This document shows, one piece after another, positions 1 to 9,495 of a stretch of DNA of 64,000 bases; position 1 is the first letter of the stretch; the number at the start of each line of letters is the position of its first letter. The DNA is from CBDFKF01 sp965248765 (GTDB lineage: Bacteria > Pseudomonadota > Alphaproteobacteria > VGEJ01). A program made the translations under genes and the position numbers. A model generated the notes under the pieces. That model was given only the letters and a program-made list of their open reading frames with translations, made no database searches and was not told the origin of the DNA. Location: the NCBI GenBank assembly GCA_965248765.1, contig CBDFKF010000003.1, positions 124,001 through 188,000 on the forward strand. Reading direction: 5' to 3'.

Positions 1-7
1 CCCGTAT

Positions 8-2233
8 GTGCCGCCCGCAACGTTACGCATCCCCCCGGAACTGCAGTTACACCGCGACGGGCAGACCGACATCGATCCGGTCACCTACGAGGTCATCCGC
101 CACAATCTGTGGAACATCAACGAAGAGCACGGGGCGACGATCCAACGTATCTCCGGATCGCCGGTGGCGATGTACGCCCTGGATCTCAACCCTTCGATCC
201 TCACCGAGGATGCCGAGTTCGTCTATTTCGGGCCCTACATGCAGTACATGTCGGGCGTCACCGACACCCAGGTGAAGTGGATACTCGAGAACCGTGCGGA
301 CAACCCGGGCATCCGTAATGGCGACATGTTCCTCGCCAACGATCCTTGGGTCGGCGCGGCGCACCAGATGGACGTCATGCTCATCTGTCCGGTGTTCCAT
401 GAAGGCGTGCTGTTCTGCTGGACGACCAACTGCCTGCACCAATACGACATCGGCGGCATCACACCCGGCAGCTTCCGTCCGGCTGCGGAGAGCGCGTTCG
501 ACGAGGGCATTTTGATTCCACCGGTGAAGATCATCGAAAACGGGACGATCCGGCGCGACATCGAAGATCTCTACCTCCGCTCATCGCGCCGCCCTGACAT
601 GGTGGCGCTCGATTTCCGGGCTCAGATGGCTGGGAACGTGCGCGCCCGGGAGCGCGTCGAAACGCTGATTGCCCGCTACGGCGCATCCACCGTCAAGGGC
701 GCGATGAGGAAGGTTGTCGACAACGCCGAGGTCGCCTTCCTCGACAAGATGCAGCGGCTGCATGACGGGACGTGGCAGGACCGGACCTATGTCGAGGCCT
801 GTCGGCCCGGCGATCGCCGCACCCATAGGGTGGTGTTGACGGTACGCAAGGAAGGCGAGCGGCTGACTTTCGAGAATGAGGGGACGGCGCCCCAGGACGG
901 GGCCATGAATGCCACCTACTCGGGTTGGCGCGGCTCGCTCATGGTCGCCATCAACGAGCTCCTGTGCTGGGACCAGAACTTCGCTATTGGCGGTGCCCTG
1001 CGGCACATCGACTTCGATCCGACGCCCGGCACTTTCACCTGCGCTCAGCACCCGGCTTCGGTCTCCACGGCGCCCGTACAAGCCATGGAGATATCCCTCT
1101 ACCCCGCTTACAACGCGCTCTCGAAGATGATCTACCCCGATCCGGAGATGCGGAAGGACATCATCTGCATCGGTGGCACGAGCCAGTGGCCGGCCACCAT
1201 CTTTCGCGGCATCGACCAGTGGGGCGAGCGCTACGGGTATGTGCTGATCGATCCGATCGGCGGCGCGATTGGGGCCTTCTCCAAGGCCGACGGCATCTCG
1301 ACCGGCGGTCAGGCGCACACGCCGATCTGCCTCCTACCCAACATCGAGCACACCGAGCAGACCTTTCCCCTGTTGTTCTTGTACCGCAAGGAGATTACTG
1401 ATTCGGGTGGTGCAGGTAAGTTCCGCGGCGGGTTGTCGGCCGAAAGCTGCTTCATTCCGCACAACACCGACCGGGTGGTGCAGGACACACTATCGTCCGG
1501 CAACGCGATCCCGACTTCGACGGGCGTTATGGGCGGCCATCCAGCCACCACGAACTCCTATACCTTCATCAAGGATTCGGACGTGCTGGCGCGGCTCGGT
1601 CGTCGCGAGATGCCGGAGGACGCCGCCGAGGCCGAGGGCGAGCACATTACACTCGGCCTGCGCGAACAAAACTTCGAGCAGTTTCCGAGTGACGTGTATG
1701 CAGTCTGTTGGACCGGCGGCGGTGGCTACGGCGATCCCTTCGATCGCGATCCGGCGCTTATCCAGGCGGACCTCGATAATCGCTCAATCTCGGCGGACGC
1801 GGCGCAGAGGATCTACGGTGCGGTTCTGAACGCGCGTGACGAGGTCGACGCCGAGGCCACAGCGACGCACCGCGCCGAGGTGCGCGCCGAGCGGGTGCGG
1901 CGCGACCATCGTCAAACCGCCGTCGCCGAGGGCGCGATCGTCATCGAAGCCACGGAGAACTTGCATATACGCCACAACGGCGGCGCTCTCACGGCCTCTT
2001 GTGCCAAGTGCGACACCGCGCTCGGGCCGGTCGATGCGAATTACAAGGATCACTGCCTGCGCGAGGATCACCCAGTCCCGGCGTCAAATCCGCGGGTCGG
2101 CGACCCCCACCGCTTCATCGACGATGAGGTCGCTTTCCGCATGTTCTTCTGCCCGGGCTGCGGCTCGCTCATCGAGACCGAGATTGCGATCGCCGCGGAT
2201 CCCCCGCTTTGGGACATCAAGCTCAGCGTGTAG
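8..2233 (+). CDS. Hydantoinase B/oxoprolinase-family protein with C-terminal acetone-carboxylase-gamma-like zinc domain
   Basis: The first ~560 residues match the hydantoinase B/N-methylhydantoinase B/acetone carboxylase alpha-type family (GDMFLANDPWVGAAHQMD near the N-terminus; GGGGYGDPFDRDP near residue 570). The last ~80 residues carry C665-x2-C668, C683 and C715-x2-C718, the cysteine layout of the small acetone/acetophenone carboxylase gamma subunit. The protein therefore looks like a fusion of two carboxylase subunits usually encoded separately. Family knowledge: such enzymes hydrolyse cyclic amides or carboxylate ketones in an ATP-dependent way together with a HyuA-type partner, which would lie upstream outside the window. 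The reading frame is open to the left edge, so the GTG at 8 may not be the true start. The stop overlaps the ribosome binding site of the next gene, suggesting co-transcription. Substrate unknown. Confidence 0.8.
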   Translation: MPPATLRIPPELQLHRDGQTDIDPVTYEVIRHNLWNINEEHGATIQRISGSPVAMYALDLNPSILTEDAEFVYFGPYMQYMSGVTDTQVKWILENRADNPGIRNGDMFLANDPWVGAAHQMDVMLICPVFHEGVLFCWTTNCLHQYDIGGITPGSFRPAAESAFDEGILIPPVKIIENGTIRRDIEDLYLRSSRRPDMVALDFRAQMAGNVRARERVETLIARYGASTVKGAMRKVVDNAEVAFLDKMQRLHDGTWQDRTYVEACRPGDRRTHRVVLTVRKEGERLTFENEGTAPQDGAMNATYSGWRGSLMVAINELLCWDQNFAIGGALRHIDFDPTPGTFTCAQHPASVSTAPVQAMEISLYPAYNALSKMIYPDPEMRKDIICIGGTSQWPATIFRGIDQWGERYGYVLIDPIGGAIGAFSKADGISTGGQAHTPICLLPNIEHTEQTFPLLFLYRKEITDSGGAGKFRGGLSAESCFIPHNTDRVVQDTLSSGNAIPTSTGVMGGHPATTNSYTFIKDSDVLARLGRREMPEDAAEAEGEHITLGLREQNFEQFPSDVYAVCWTGGGGYGDPFDRDPALIQADLDNRSISADAAQRIYGAVLNARDEVDAEATATHRAEVRAERVRRDHRQTAVAEGAIVIEATENLHIRHNGGALTASCAKCDTALGPVDANYKDHCLREDHPVPASNPRVGDPHRFIDDEVAFRMFFCPGCGSLIETEIAIAADPPLWDIKLSV

Positions 2234-2241
2234 GAGGGGCT

Positions 2242-4056
<1,815 letters not shown>

Positions 4057-4134
4057 TCGTGCCGAGGCACGTGCGGCTAAGGTGCGCCCTGCACATGGCA
4101 CAGAATCATGCCGTCGCGGCAGCGAATTAACCGT

Positions 4135-4151
4135 CGCCGCGGCTGCGGTTA
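4135..4151. repeat. 17-bp target-site duplication, left of IS copy 1
   Basis: CGCCGCGGCTGCGGTTA directly abuts the TGTCGAG end of the element and is repeated exactly at 5524-5540 beyond the other end. Confidence 0.9.
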
Positions 4152-4194
4152 TGTCGAGAACAAACTGAATTGACCGCTTCAGTTGTGGTTGTTG

Positions 4195-4247
4195 GGCCAG
4201 TGGATAAGGGGTCGGGCGCGGAGCGGCCGTCCCCTTATCCACTGGCC
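4195..4247 (-). terminator. Long hairpin downstream of the transposase in IS copy 1
   Basis: A perfect 17-bp inverted repeat (GGCCAGTGGATAAGGGG and its complement) with a 19-nt loop lies just after the transposase stop. It is present in all four copies, at 46117-46169, 48088-48140 and 62917-62969, with the loop differing between copies. It could end transcription or protect the element from outside transcription. There is no U-tract, so the role is inferred. Confidence 0.55.
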
Positions 4248-4264
4248 GGTCGCGTCGAAGCGGA

Positions 4265-5440
4265 TCACGCGGCCTGTCTGTGGCTTGTGTTGATGGGCGA
4301 TCCGTCGGCCTGGTATCGGGCCAGGCAGCGCGGCCCATGGAAGACGGCGAGGGTGCGGTCGGGGTATTCGTGGACCCGGACCCTTGCCTTGACGTAGTGG
4401 CGGCGATGGCGGTCGGGCGGGATCGCCAGCACCAGGCGTTTGTAGCGCACGGTGTTGTCGTTGGAGACGGTGCGCTCCTGCTGCACGCAGAGGATGTCGT
4501 CGAGGGTACCGGCGAAGGGCACGAAGGCGGTGCCCTCGGCTTCCGGCGGCACCGCGAAGCGGGCGTTGTGGCCTGGCAGGTAGAGCTCCTTGAGGAAGCG
4601 GTTGGCCTGGGCCATGTCGGTGATGCCGGCGAGCCTGAGCTCCTGGGGCAGGCGCTTCTGCAGGGTGGCGAACATGCGTTCCGAGCGCCCCCTTGCCTCG
4701 GGCGAGTAGGCCGGGATCAGCTCGATGCCGAGCTGGGCCAGGGCGCGGCCGAACTGGGTCGGATTGTCCTTGTCGACCGTGCCGCCGGCCTCAGGGGTGT
4801 GCCAGTAGTGGCCGGCGCGGTCGGCATAGAGCGAGCAGAACAGCCCCTTGGCCCGGATCGCCTCGGACACCCCCTGAAAGCTCGACATCGTGCCCTCTTC
4901 GGCGACGAAGAAGGCCGAGTAGATCTCACTGGTGGTGTCGTCCATGGTGACGATCAGGTCCCACCACTGATCGGGGACCCACGCGTGGCTTGAGCCGTCT
5001 TGATGCAGCATCATGCCGGGCAGCGCGCGGCGCGGCCGCTTGCGCCGGTGCGCCCCGCGCCTGGGCGCCGCCCGTCTTCGCCCATGGGCCTGCAAGCTCA
5101 GCCGCACCCAGTTGTAGCTGCGCTTGAAGGCATAGTCCGCGACCAGCTTCTCGTGGAAGTGCTTGGCGGTGAAGTCCCAGTAGCGGGTGTCGAACAGCGC
5201 CAACAGCGCCGTCACCTCGTCGACCGCCGCGCGCCGCGCCGAGACCCGGCCCAGACGGCGATCGTAGAGCCCTTCCGCGCCGTCCGCCTCATAGCGGTCG
5301 CGCCAGCGCCGGAAGGTGCGCTCTGAAACGCCGAGAACCTCCGCCGCCTCGGCTTGGCTCAAGCAACCCCGATGGGTGCGGCCGTAAACCTCCTCGAACT
5401 TCATCAATCTCAGTCCCTGCAACTGCTCTGTCCGGCGCAT
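4265..5440 (-). CDS. Transposase of IS copy 1 (ISNCY/IS1202-like, DDE)
   Basis: 391 residues. Residues 27-60 form a helix-turn-helix (LSQAEAAEVLGVSERTFRRW). A basic linker (about 120-140) follows, then an integrase-core fold with the likely catalytic triad D148 (HQDGSSHAW), D207 (YADRAGHYW) and E254 (GRSERMFATLQ). This layout is that of transposases annotated ISNCY/IS1202-like. The start ATG is preceded by GGAGGG at a five-base spacing. The protein is identical in all four copies in this window, and the antisense translations are identical too, so the nucleotide sequences must be almost the same and the copies recent. It lies between the GH15 gene and the VOC gene and disrupts neither. Confidence 0.9.
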   Translation of the reverse strand: MRRTEQLQGLRLMKFEEVYGRTHRGCLSQAEAAEVLGVSERTFRRWRDRYEADGAEGLYDRRLGRVSARRAAVDEVTALLALFDTRYWDFTAKHFHEKLVADYAFKRSYNWVRLSLQAHGRRRAAPRRGAHRRKRPRRALPGMMLHQDGSSHAWVPDQWWDLIVTMDDTTSEIYSAFFVAEEGTMSSFQGVSEAIRAKGLFCSLYADRAGHYWHTPEAGGTVDKDNPTQFGRALAQLGIELIPAYSPEARGRSERMFATLQKRLPQELRLAGITDMAQANRFLKELYLPGHNARFAVPPEAEGTAFVPFAGTLDDILCVQQERTVSNDNTVRYKRLVLAIPPDRHRRHYVKARVRVHEYPDRTLAVFHGPRCLARYQADGSPINTSHRQAA

Positions 5441-5523
5441 CCAAACCCTCCATAGCCTGGAGAGCTTCTAAATCCGGACAGATCGTCTGGTACATAAACC
5501 GGACATATCGTGTGTTAGTGACA

Positions 5524-5540
5524 CGCCGCGGCTGCGGTTA
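5524..5540. repeat. 17-bp target-site duplication, right of IS copy 1
   Basis: Exact repeat of 4135-4151, next to the TGTCACT end of the element. Confidence 0.9.
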
Positions 5541-5627
5541 TTGCCACCCCCAGGGGCGTTCGCTATCATCGCCTCAGGATCTGAACCGCCGCCCGAGCTG
5601 CGCTGGCTGACCATCCGAGGAGGACTC

Positions 5628-6170
5628 ATGGCACTCAATATGAAGACCGGCAAATTGGGGAACATTGCCACGCTCGACCACGTAAATGTTCTCACGAACG
5701 ACGTTGAGGAGTGCCGTCGGTTCTACGTGGATGGGCTAGGGTTCGAGGAGGGCTGGCGCCCCAACTTCAAGGATCCGGGCTTGTGGTTGTATATAGGGGG
5801 TACCCCGGTTGTCCACGTTATCCAGATCGACGATCCGCTTCCCAAACACAGCGGCGCCATCGATCAGACAATGAGGTTCACTCTCAAGGATAGTGGCGCG
5901 GTGGATCACATCGCCTTTCGCGCCCACAATTTCGAGAAGTTTACCGCTCGCCTGGATGCCAACGGCATCAAGTGGTCCGACCGCGAAGTCCCGGGCATGG
6001 ATTTGCACCAGGTGTTCTGTTTCGACCCGCACGGGGTCAAGTGCGAGTTCAATTTCGAGGGTCAGGACCGGCCGTGGAGGACGCTCGAGAAGGTCCAACG
6101 GGAAGTGCAGAAGTCCAAGGTGAAAGCCAAGAGCAAGACCAAGACTAGGAAGGTCAAGGAACTCGCCTGA
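5628..6170 (+). CDS. VOC-family (glyoxalase/dioxygenase fold) protein
   Basis: 180 residues. One vicinal-oxygen-chelate unit is visible: the first strand TLDHVNVLTNDVEECRRFY, the middle AVDHIAFRAHNFEKF and the closing HQVFCFDPHGVKCEFNFE. The His of DHVNV, the His of VDHIAF and the Glu of KCEFNF are the expected metal ligands. The tail from about residue 150 is strongly lysine-rich and probably disordered or nucleic-acid binding; that is unusual for the fold. Family knowledge covers glyoxalase I, extradiol dioxygenases, fosfomycin/bleomycin resistance proteins and epimerases, so the reaction cannot be named. The start at 5628 has GAGGAGG upstream. A frame-open region further upstream reaches the IS end and is not needed. 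Confidence 0.8.
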   Translation: MALNMKTGKLGNIATLDHVNVLTNDVEECRRFYVDGLGFEEGWRPNFKDPGLWLYIGGTPVVHVIQIDDPLPKHSGAIDQTMRFTLKDSGAVDHIAFRAHNFEKFTARLDANGIKWSDREVPGMDLHQVFCFDPHGVKCEFNFEGQDRPWRTLEKVQREVQKSKVKAKSKTKTRKVKELA

Positions 6171-6218
6171 ATCGACGCAGATCGGACGCGTTGCAGGGCC
6201 GCGCCCTATCGCACGGCC

Positions 6219-6734
6219 CTAGCTTTTGGAGATGGAGCTGCTCGGCCGGCCCGCCGAGCCCGGGAGCAGCGTCTGGAACTCGATCAATAGCTCTGCGTAA
6301 AGCGCTCGTTTGAAGGGCACGATCAACTGAGGGAGCGTCCACGGAGCGACCCATTTCCATTCGATGAACTCGGGATGCTCTGTCTCGATGTTGATCTCCT
6401 CGTCCCGACCGGTGAAGCGCAGCGCGAACCACTTTTGGCGCTGCCCGCGATAGCGGCCCCCCCACAAGTTACCGACCAAATCGGCGGGTAGATTATAGGT
6501 GAACCAACCACGACTCTCGGCGATGATGTCGGCGTTGTTCGTGCCGATTTCCTCCTTCAGCTCCCGCAAGGCCGACTGGCGCGGTGATTCGCCGTCGTCG
6601 ATACCGCCTTGGGGCATTTGCCAGAAAGGGCTAGGCATGTCCCGACGGCGCGCGACGAACACATCGTCGTCGATGTTGAGGAGCATCATGCCGACGCCGG
6701 ACCGGTAGGCGTCCGGCGGTGCATTGGCCGTCAC
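6219..6734 (-). CDS. rppH: RNA 5'-pyrophosphohydrolase (Nudix)
   Basis: 171 residues. The Nudix box is complete at about residues 43-65 (GGIDDGESPRQSALRELKEE then IGT), preceded by FWQMPQGGID as in RppH/NudH. Further typical parts are W-F-T-Y-N-L-P and the run RGQRQKWFALRF. Family knowledge: removes pyrophosphate from the 5' end of mRNA to trigger decay, or cleaves dinucleoside polyphosphates. It is the last gene of the large minus-strand block. Its ATG overlaps the stop of the deacetylase gene by 4 bp, so it is translationally coupled to it. This position after ctpA and the divergent deacetylase is standard in alphaproteobacteria. Confidence 0.93.
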   Translation of the reverse strand: MTANAPPDAYRSGVGMMLLNIDDDVFVARRRDMPSPFWQMPQGGIDDGESPRQSALRELKEEIGTNNADIIAESRGWFTYNLPADLVGNLWGGRYRGQRQKWFALRFTGRDEEINIETEHPEFIEWKWVAPWTLPQLIVPFKRALYAELLIEFQTLLPGSAGRPSSSISKS

Positions 6735-8110
6735 TGCTGCACGGCTTCGGCCGCCAAGGCGGAGACCGGTACGAGCGCGATGCCCTTATCGTCGAGCGAT
6801 TGCGCCCAGGCCGCCAACCGCTCGATGGTGACGGGGTAGGGAAAGCCGATTCCGACCGCACTGCCGGCCGACTTGGCGATGCGTTCAAGCTCATAGAGGC
6901 GGGCATCGATGGCGACCCGCGAGGCCTCGAGATCGAGGAAGCGACTCGATTGGGTGTTGGGCACCCCGAGGTCCATCGCCACCTGCTCGGCAACGCTGTT
7001 GCGGCTGACCCGAGCATCCAGGAACAGGAGGCCACGCGTCTTGAGGACACCGAAAACGGGCCGTAGGTGGTCCGCCGAGCTCGTGAACCGCGAGCCCATG
7101 AAGTTGGTCACACCGACGTAGCCGGAGCCACGCCCCAACAGCCACTCTAGGCGGCCGATGTTGTCCTCGGCTGAGAGCGAGGTCAGAAGCGTGTGGGGCC
7201 CCGGATCGCTGGTCGGGTAGTTGAACGGCTCCATCGGGATCTGCAGCAGAACCTCGTGGCCCGCTGCGCGCGCCTGGGCGATCCAGTCAGTGAGGTTGGG
7301 GGCGTACGGCGCGAAACCCAGTGTGACGGTGCCCGGCAGCTGTTGAATCGCGGCGTGGGTCGCCGACTGGCTGTGGCCGAGGCGGCCGAGCACGATAGCG
7401 ATGCGCGGCTTGGTGCCGGTGTCCTCATGGTGCCGCGCATATGCCTGCCAGGGCTGGCGTCCGTCGGCGCCGATCACCGGAAGCGGGCCGACGGGACTTG
7501 CGGCAATAAGCCCGGGATCGGGCACCGGTGCGCTGCGGAACTCATCGAGACTACGTGGAACTCCCGGTGGGGCGCGGGCCGGCGGATCAGCGCGCGGCTC
7601 ATCGTCGGCGGAAGTCGGGTCCGCTGGCCGGGTCGGCTCGGGCGGCGGCGTTACCGCCGCCAGCTCCTCCCGGGCGTCCTCGGCGATCGGTGCAACGGCC
7701 ACGTCGAGCTCGGTCCTGCCCGCCGTCGCCGACATCGGGTCATCGGCGGCAGAAAAATCGGTCTCGAGGCCAACCTCCGGGTCGTGTGCAGCGCTAGGCG
7801 CCATTGATTGATCTTCGGCGGGCGCGCCGTCCGATGGCTGATCCGCCGCAGTCTCCTCTGCCGGGTCAAGTGCCGACGGTGGCGGCACCGGCACATCGGC
7901 AGCCCCATCGGTCAGCGGCGCTTCGTCTGGCGGACGCTGCGGAACCTCAGAGAACATCGGCGCGCTCGGCGGCGGCGGCATATCAACGATGACGGTCTGA
8001 CGTCGTTGCGCCGCTTCGGTCGCCGTATCGTCGAAGGTAGCGACGGCCCATCCGATCAGGCCGCCGAGGGCAGCCAGTAACACCAGCGAGACGACGGCAA
8101 GCGCCGTCAT
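6731..8110 (-). CDS. Divergent polysaccharide deacetylase family protein (YibQ/DUF610-like)
   Basis: 459 residues. One N-terminal membrane segment (residues ~2-25, ALAVVSLVLLAALGGLIGWA) is followed by a long Pro/Ala/Glu-rich low-complexity linker to about residue 215. A deacetylase-like (beta/alpha) domain starts at PRIAIVLGRLGHSQSATHAA; recognisable parts are LPGTVTLGFAPYAPN, GHEVLLQIPMEPF and GYVGVTNFMGSRFT. The C-terminus ends ALAAEAVQQ. Family knowledge: periplasmic and membrane-anchored, found next to envC and ctpA genes, so a role in peptidoglycan or envelope maintenance is likely. The exact substrate is unknown. It is separated from ctpA by 108 bp and overlaps rppH by 4 bp. Confidence 0.88.
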   Translation of the reverse strand: MTALAVVSLVLLAALGGLIGWAVATFDDTATEAAQRRQTVIVDMPPPPSAPMFSEVPQRPPDEAPLTDGAADVPVPPPSALDPAEETAADQPSDGAPAEDQSMAPSAAHDPEVGLETDFSAADDPMSATAGRTELDVAVAPIAEDAREELAAVTPPPEPTRPADPTSADDEPRADPPARAPPGVPRSLDEFRSAPVPDPGLIAASPVGPLPVIGADGRQPWQAYARHHEDTGTKPRIAIVLGRLGHSQSATHAAIQQLPGTVTLGFAPYAPNLTDWIAQARAAGHEVLLQIPMEPFNYPTSDPGPHTLLTSLSAEDNIGRLEWLLGRGSGYVGVTNFMGSRFTSSADHLRPVFGVLKTRGLLFLDARVSRNSVAEQVAMDLGVPNTQSSRFLDLEASRVAIDARLYELERIAKSAGSAVGIGFPYPVTIERLAAWAQSLDDKGIALVPVSALAAEAVQQ

Positions 8111-8218
8111 AACGCCGCCCCCGCCATCCGGTGTCGGCCGTTGTTCATGCCGTTGTCACGAAGCCCGCGGTCTCCGGGCCATGCCGCCCGCTCCACCCCG
8201 GTATCGCGCTTTCGTCGT

Positions 8219-9490
8219 TCAGTTGGTAGCGCCGCTGCCGAACAACGATAGGCCGTGCAGTAGGTCCAAGGCCCGCGCCAGCTGGTAGTCCTGTGGCGCT
8301 GCATCACTTTCCTGTCCATCCTCGGCCGTGCTCTCGCCCGCCTCGCCCTCCAGATGGTTGGGCAAGTTCGCCTCACTTCGCCGCGGACCGAGATTGATGG
8401 CCTCTACTCGGGCCTGTTCGACCTCGATGTCGGGCTCAATGCCGCGCGCCTGAATCGACCGCCCGGACGGCGTGTAATAGCGCGAGGTGGTGAGCCGGAG
8501 GGCACCGTGATCCTGCAACGGAGTCACTGTCTGGACAGACCCCTTGCCGAAGGACGATGTGCCCATGAGGATGGCGCGGTTGTGGTCCTGCAGGGCGCCC
8601 GCCACTATCTCTGCTGCTGAAGCCGACCCCCCGTTGATCAAGACGATTATCGGTTTGCCGTCGGTGACGTCACCGCGCTTGGCGTTGTAGCGCGACAGGT
8701 TCTGCTGGCTGCGCCCGCGCGTCGAGACGATCTCGCCACGATCCAGGAACATGTCGGAGACCTGCACCGCCTGATCCAAAAGCCCTCCCGGGTTGTTGCG
8801 CATATCCAGCACGTACCCCTTGATCCGGCCGCCTAAGGCCTCTTTCAGCTGGTCAACCGCTTTCTTCACATCTCGCGCCGTCTGCTCGCTGAAGTTCGTA
8901 ATCCGCACGTAGCCGGCATCACCCTCAGCCCGCGACCGCACCGATTTAAGCTTGATGACCGCCCGAGTGATCACAACGTCGAAGGGCTCTTCGACGCTGG
9001 GCCGCCTGATGGTGACCTCGATCGGCGAGTTCACGGGCCCACGCATGCGCTCAACGGCTTGCGACAATGTCAGACCAAGCACCGGCTCGTGGTCGAGGTG
9101 GGTTATCACGTCGCCGGCCATCACACCCGCGCGATAGGCCGGCGTGTCATCGATCGGCGAGATGACCATGACCAGCCCGTTCTCCATCGTCACTTCGATG
9201 CCGAGGCCACCGAAGGATCCGCGGGTCTGAACCTGCATTTCCTGGAAGTTCTTCGGGTTCAGATAAGCCGAGTGCGGATCGAGCGACGACAGCATGCCGT
9301 TGATGGCCGCCTCGATCAGCTCCGCATCGTCGACCTCTTCGACGTATTCGGCGCGCACCCGCTCGAAGATGTCGCCGAACAGCTCAAGCTGTTTGTATGT
9401 CTCCGAGCTGGCGGCCTGAACGGCCACCGGCGCCGACAGGACCAACGCGATCCCCGTCGCGAGCGCCACCAAACGTCTACGCGGGGTCAT
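8219..9490 (-). CDS. ctpA: Carboxyl-terminal processing protease (S41, PDZ)
   Basis: About 423 residues. A signal peptide (RRRLVALATGIALVLSAPVAVQA) is followed by the S41 N-terminal region, a PDZ domain (about 95-180, GSFGGLGIEVTMENG), and the protease core. The core has DMRNNPGGLL, the catalytic serine region INGGSASAAEIV (about 290-297) and the catalytic lysine in SSFGKGSVQT (about 319, counting from the upstream GTG). Family knowledge: a serine/lysine periplasmic protease that trims C-termini and often regulates peptidoglycan hydrolases; its place next to an EnvC-like gene fits that. The ATG at 9490 is preferred; a GTG at 9499 overlaps the envC stop and is a possible alternative start. Confidence 0.93.
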   Translation of the reverse strand: MTPRRRLVALATGIALVLSAPVAVQAASSETYKQLELFGDIFERVRAEYVEEVDDAELIEAAINGMLSSLDPHSAYLNPKNFQEMQVQTRGSFGGLGIEVTMENGLVMVISPIDDTPAYRAGVMAGDVITHLDHEPVLGLTLSQAVERMRGPVNSPIEVTIRRPSVEEPFDVVITRAVIKLKSVRSRAEGDAGYVRITNFSEQTARDVKKAVDQLKEALGGRIKGYVLDMRNNPGGLLDQAVQVSDMFLDRGEIVSTRGRSQQNLSRYNAKRGDVTDGKPIIVLINGGSASAAEIVAGALQDHNRAILMGTSSFGKGSVQTVTPLQDHGALRLTTSRYYTPSGRSIQARGIEPDIEVEQARVEAINLGPRRSEANLPNHLEGEAGESTAEDGQESDAAPQDYQLARALDLLHGLSLFGSGATN

Positions 9491-9495
9491 TTCGA

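Larger units (their letters stand above)
4152..5523 (-). mobile_element. IS copy 1 (ISNCY/IS1202-like), 1,372 bp with a 25-bp end deletion
   Basis: The element runs from TGTCGAGAACAAACTGAATT to the reverse complement of TGTCACTAACACACGATATG. It holds one transposase gene and is flanked by a perfect 17-bp duplication. It is 25 bp shorter than the other three copies: between two GAATTGACCG direct repeats near the left end, one repeat and the intervening GTTTATGTACCATAT are missing. Those bases form part of the subterminal repeat shared with the right end (GGTTTATGTACCA), so this copy may transpose poorly. Family placement rests on the transposase type and the long duplications. Long duplications of about 15-18 bp are, as I recall, typical of one subgroup of the IS1202 family. 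Confidence 0.88.

Noticed and set aside
4280..4993. 237-residue open frame antisense to the transposase, repeated in all four IS copies
   Set aside because: It is Gly/Val/Arg-rich translation of the complementary strand of a conserved DDE transposase gene. High GC content keeps the antisense frame open.
7193..7807. 204-residue plus-strand frame over the divergent deacetylase gene
   Set aside because: It runs antisense to a recognisable family and has no conserved motifs or ribosome binding site.
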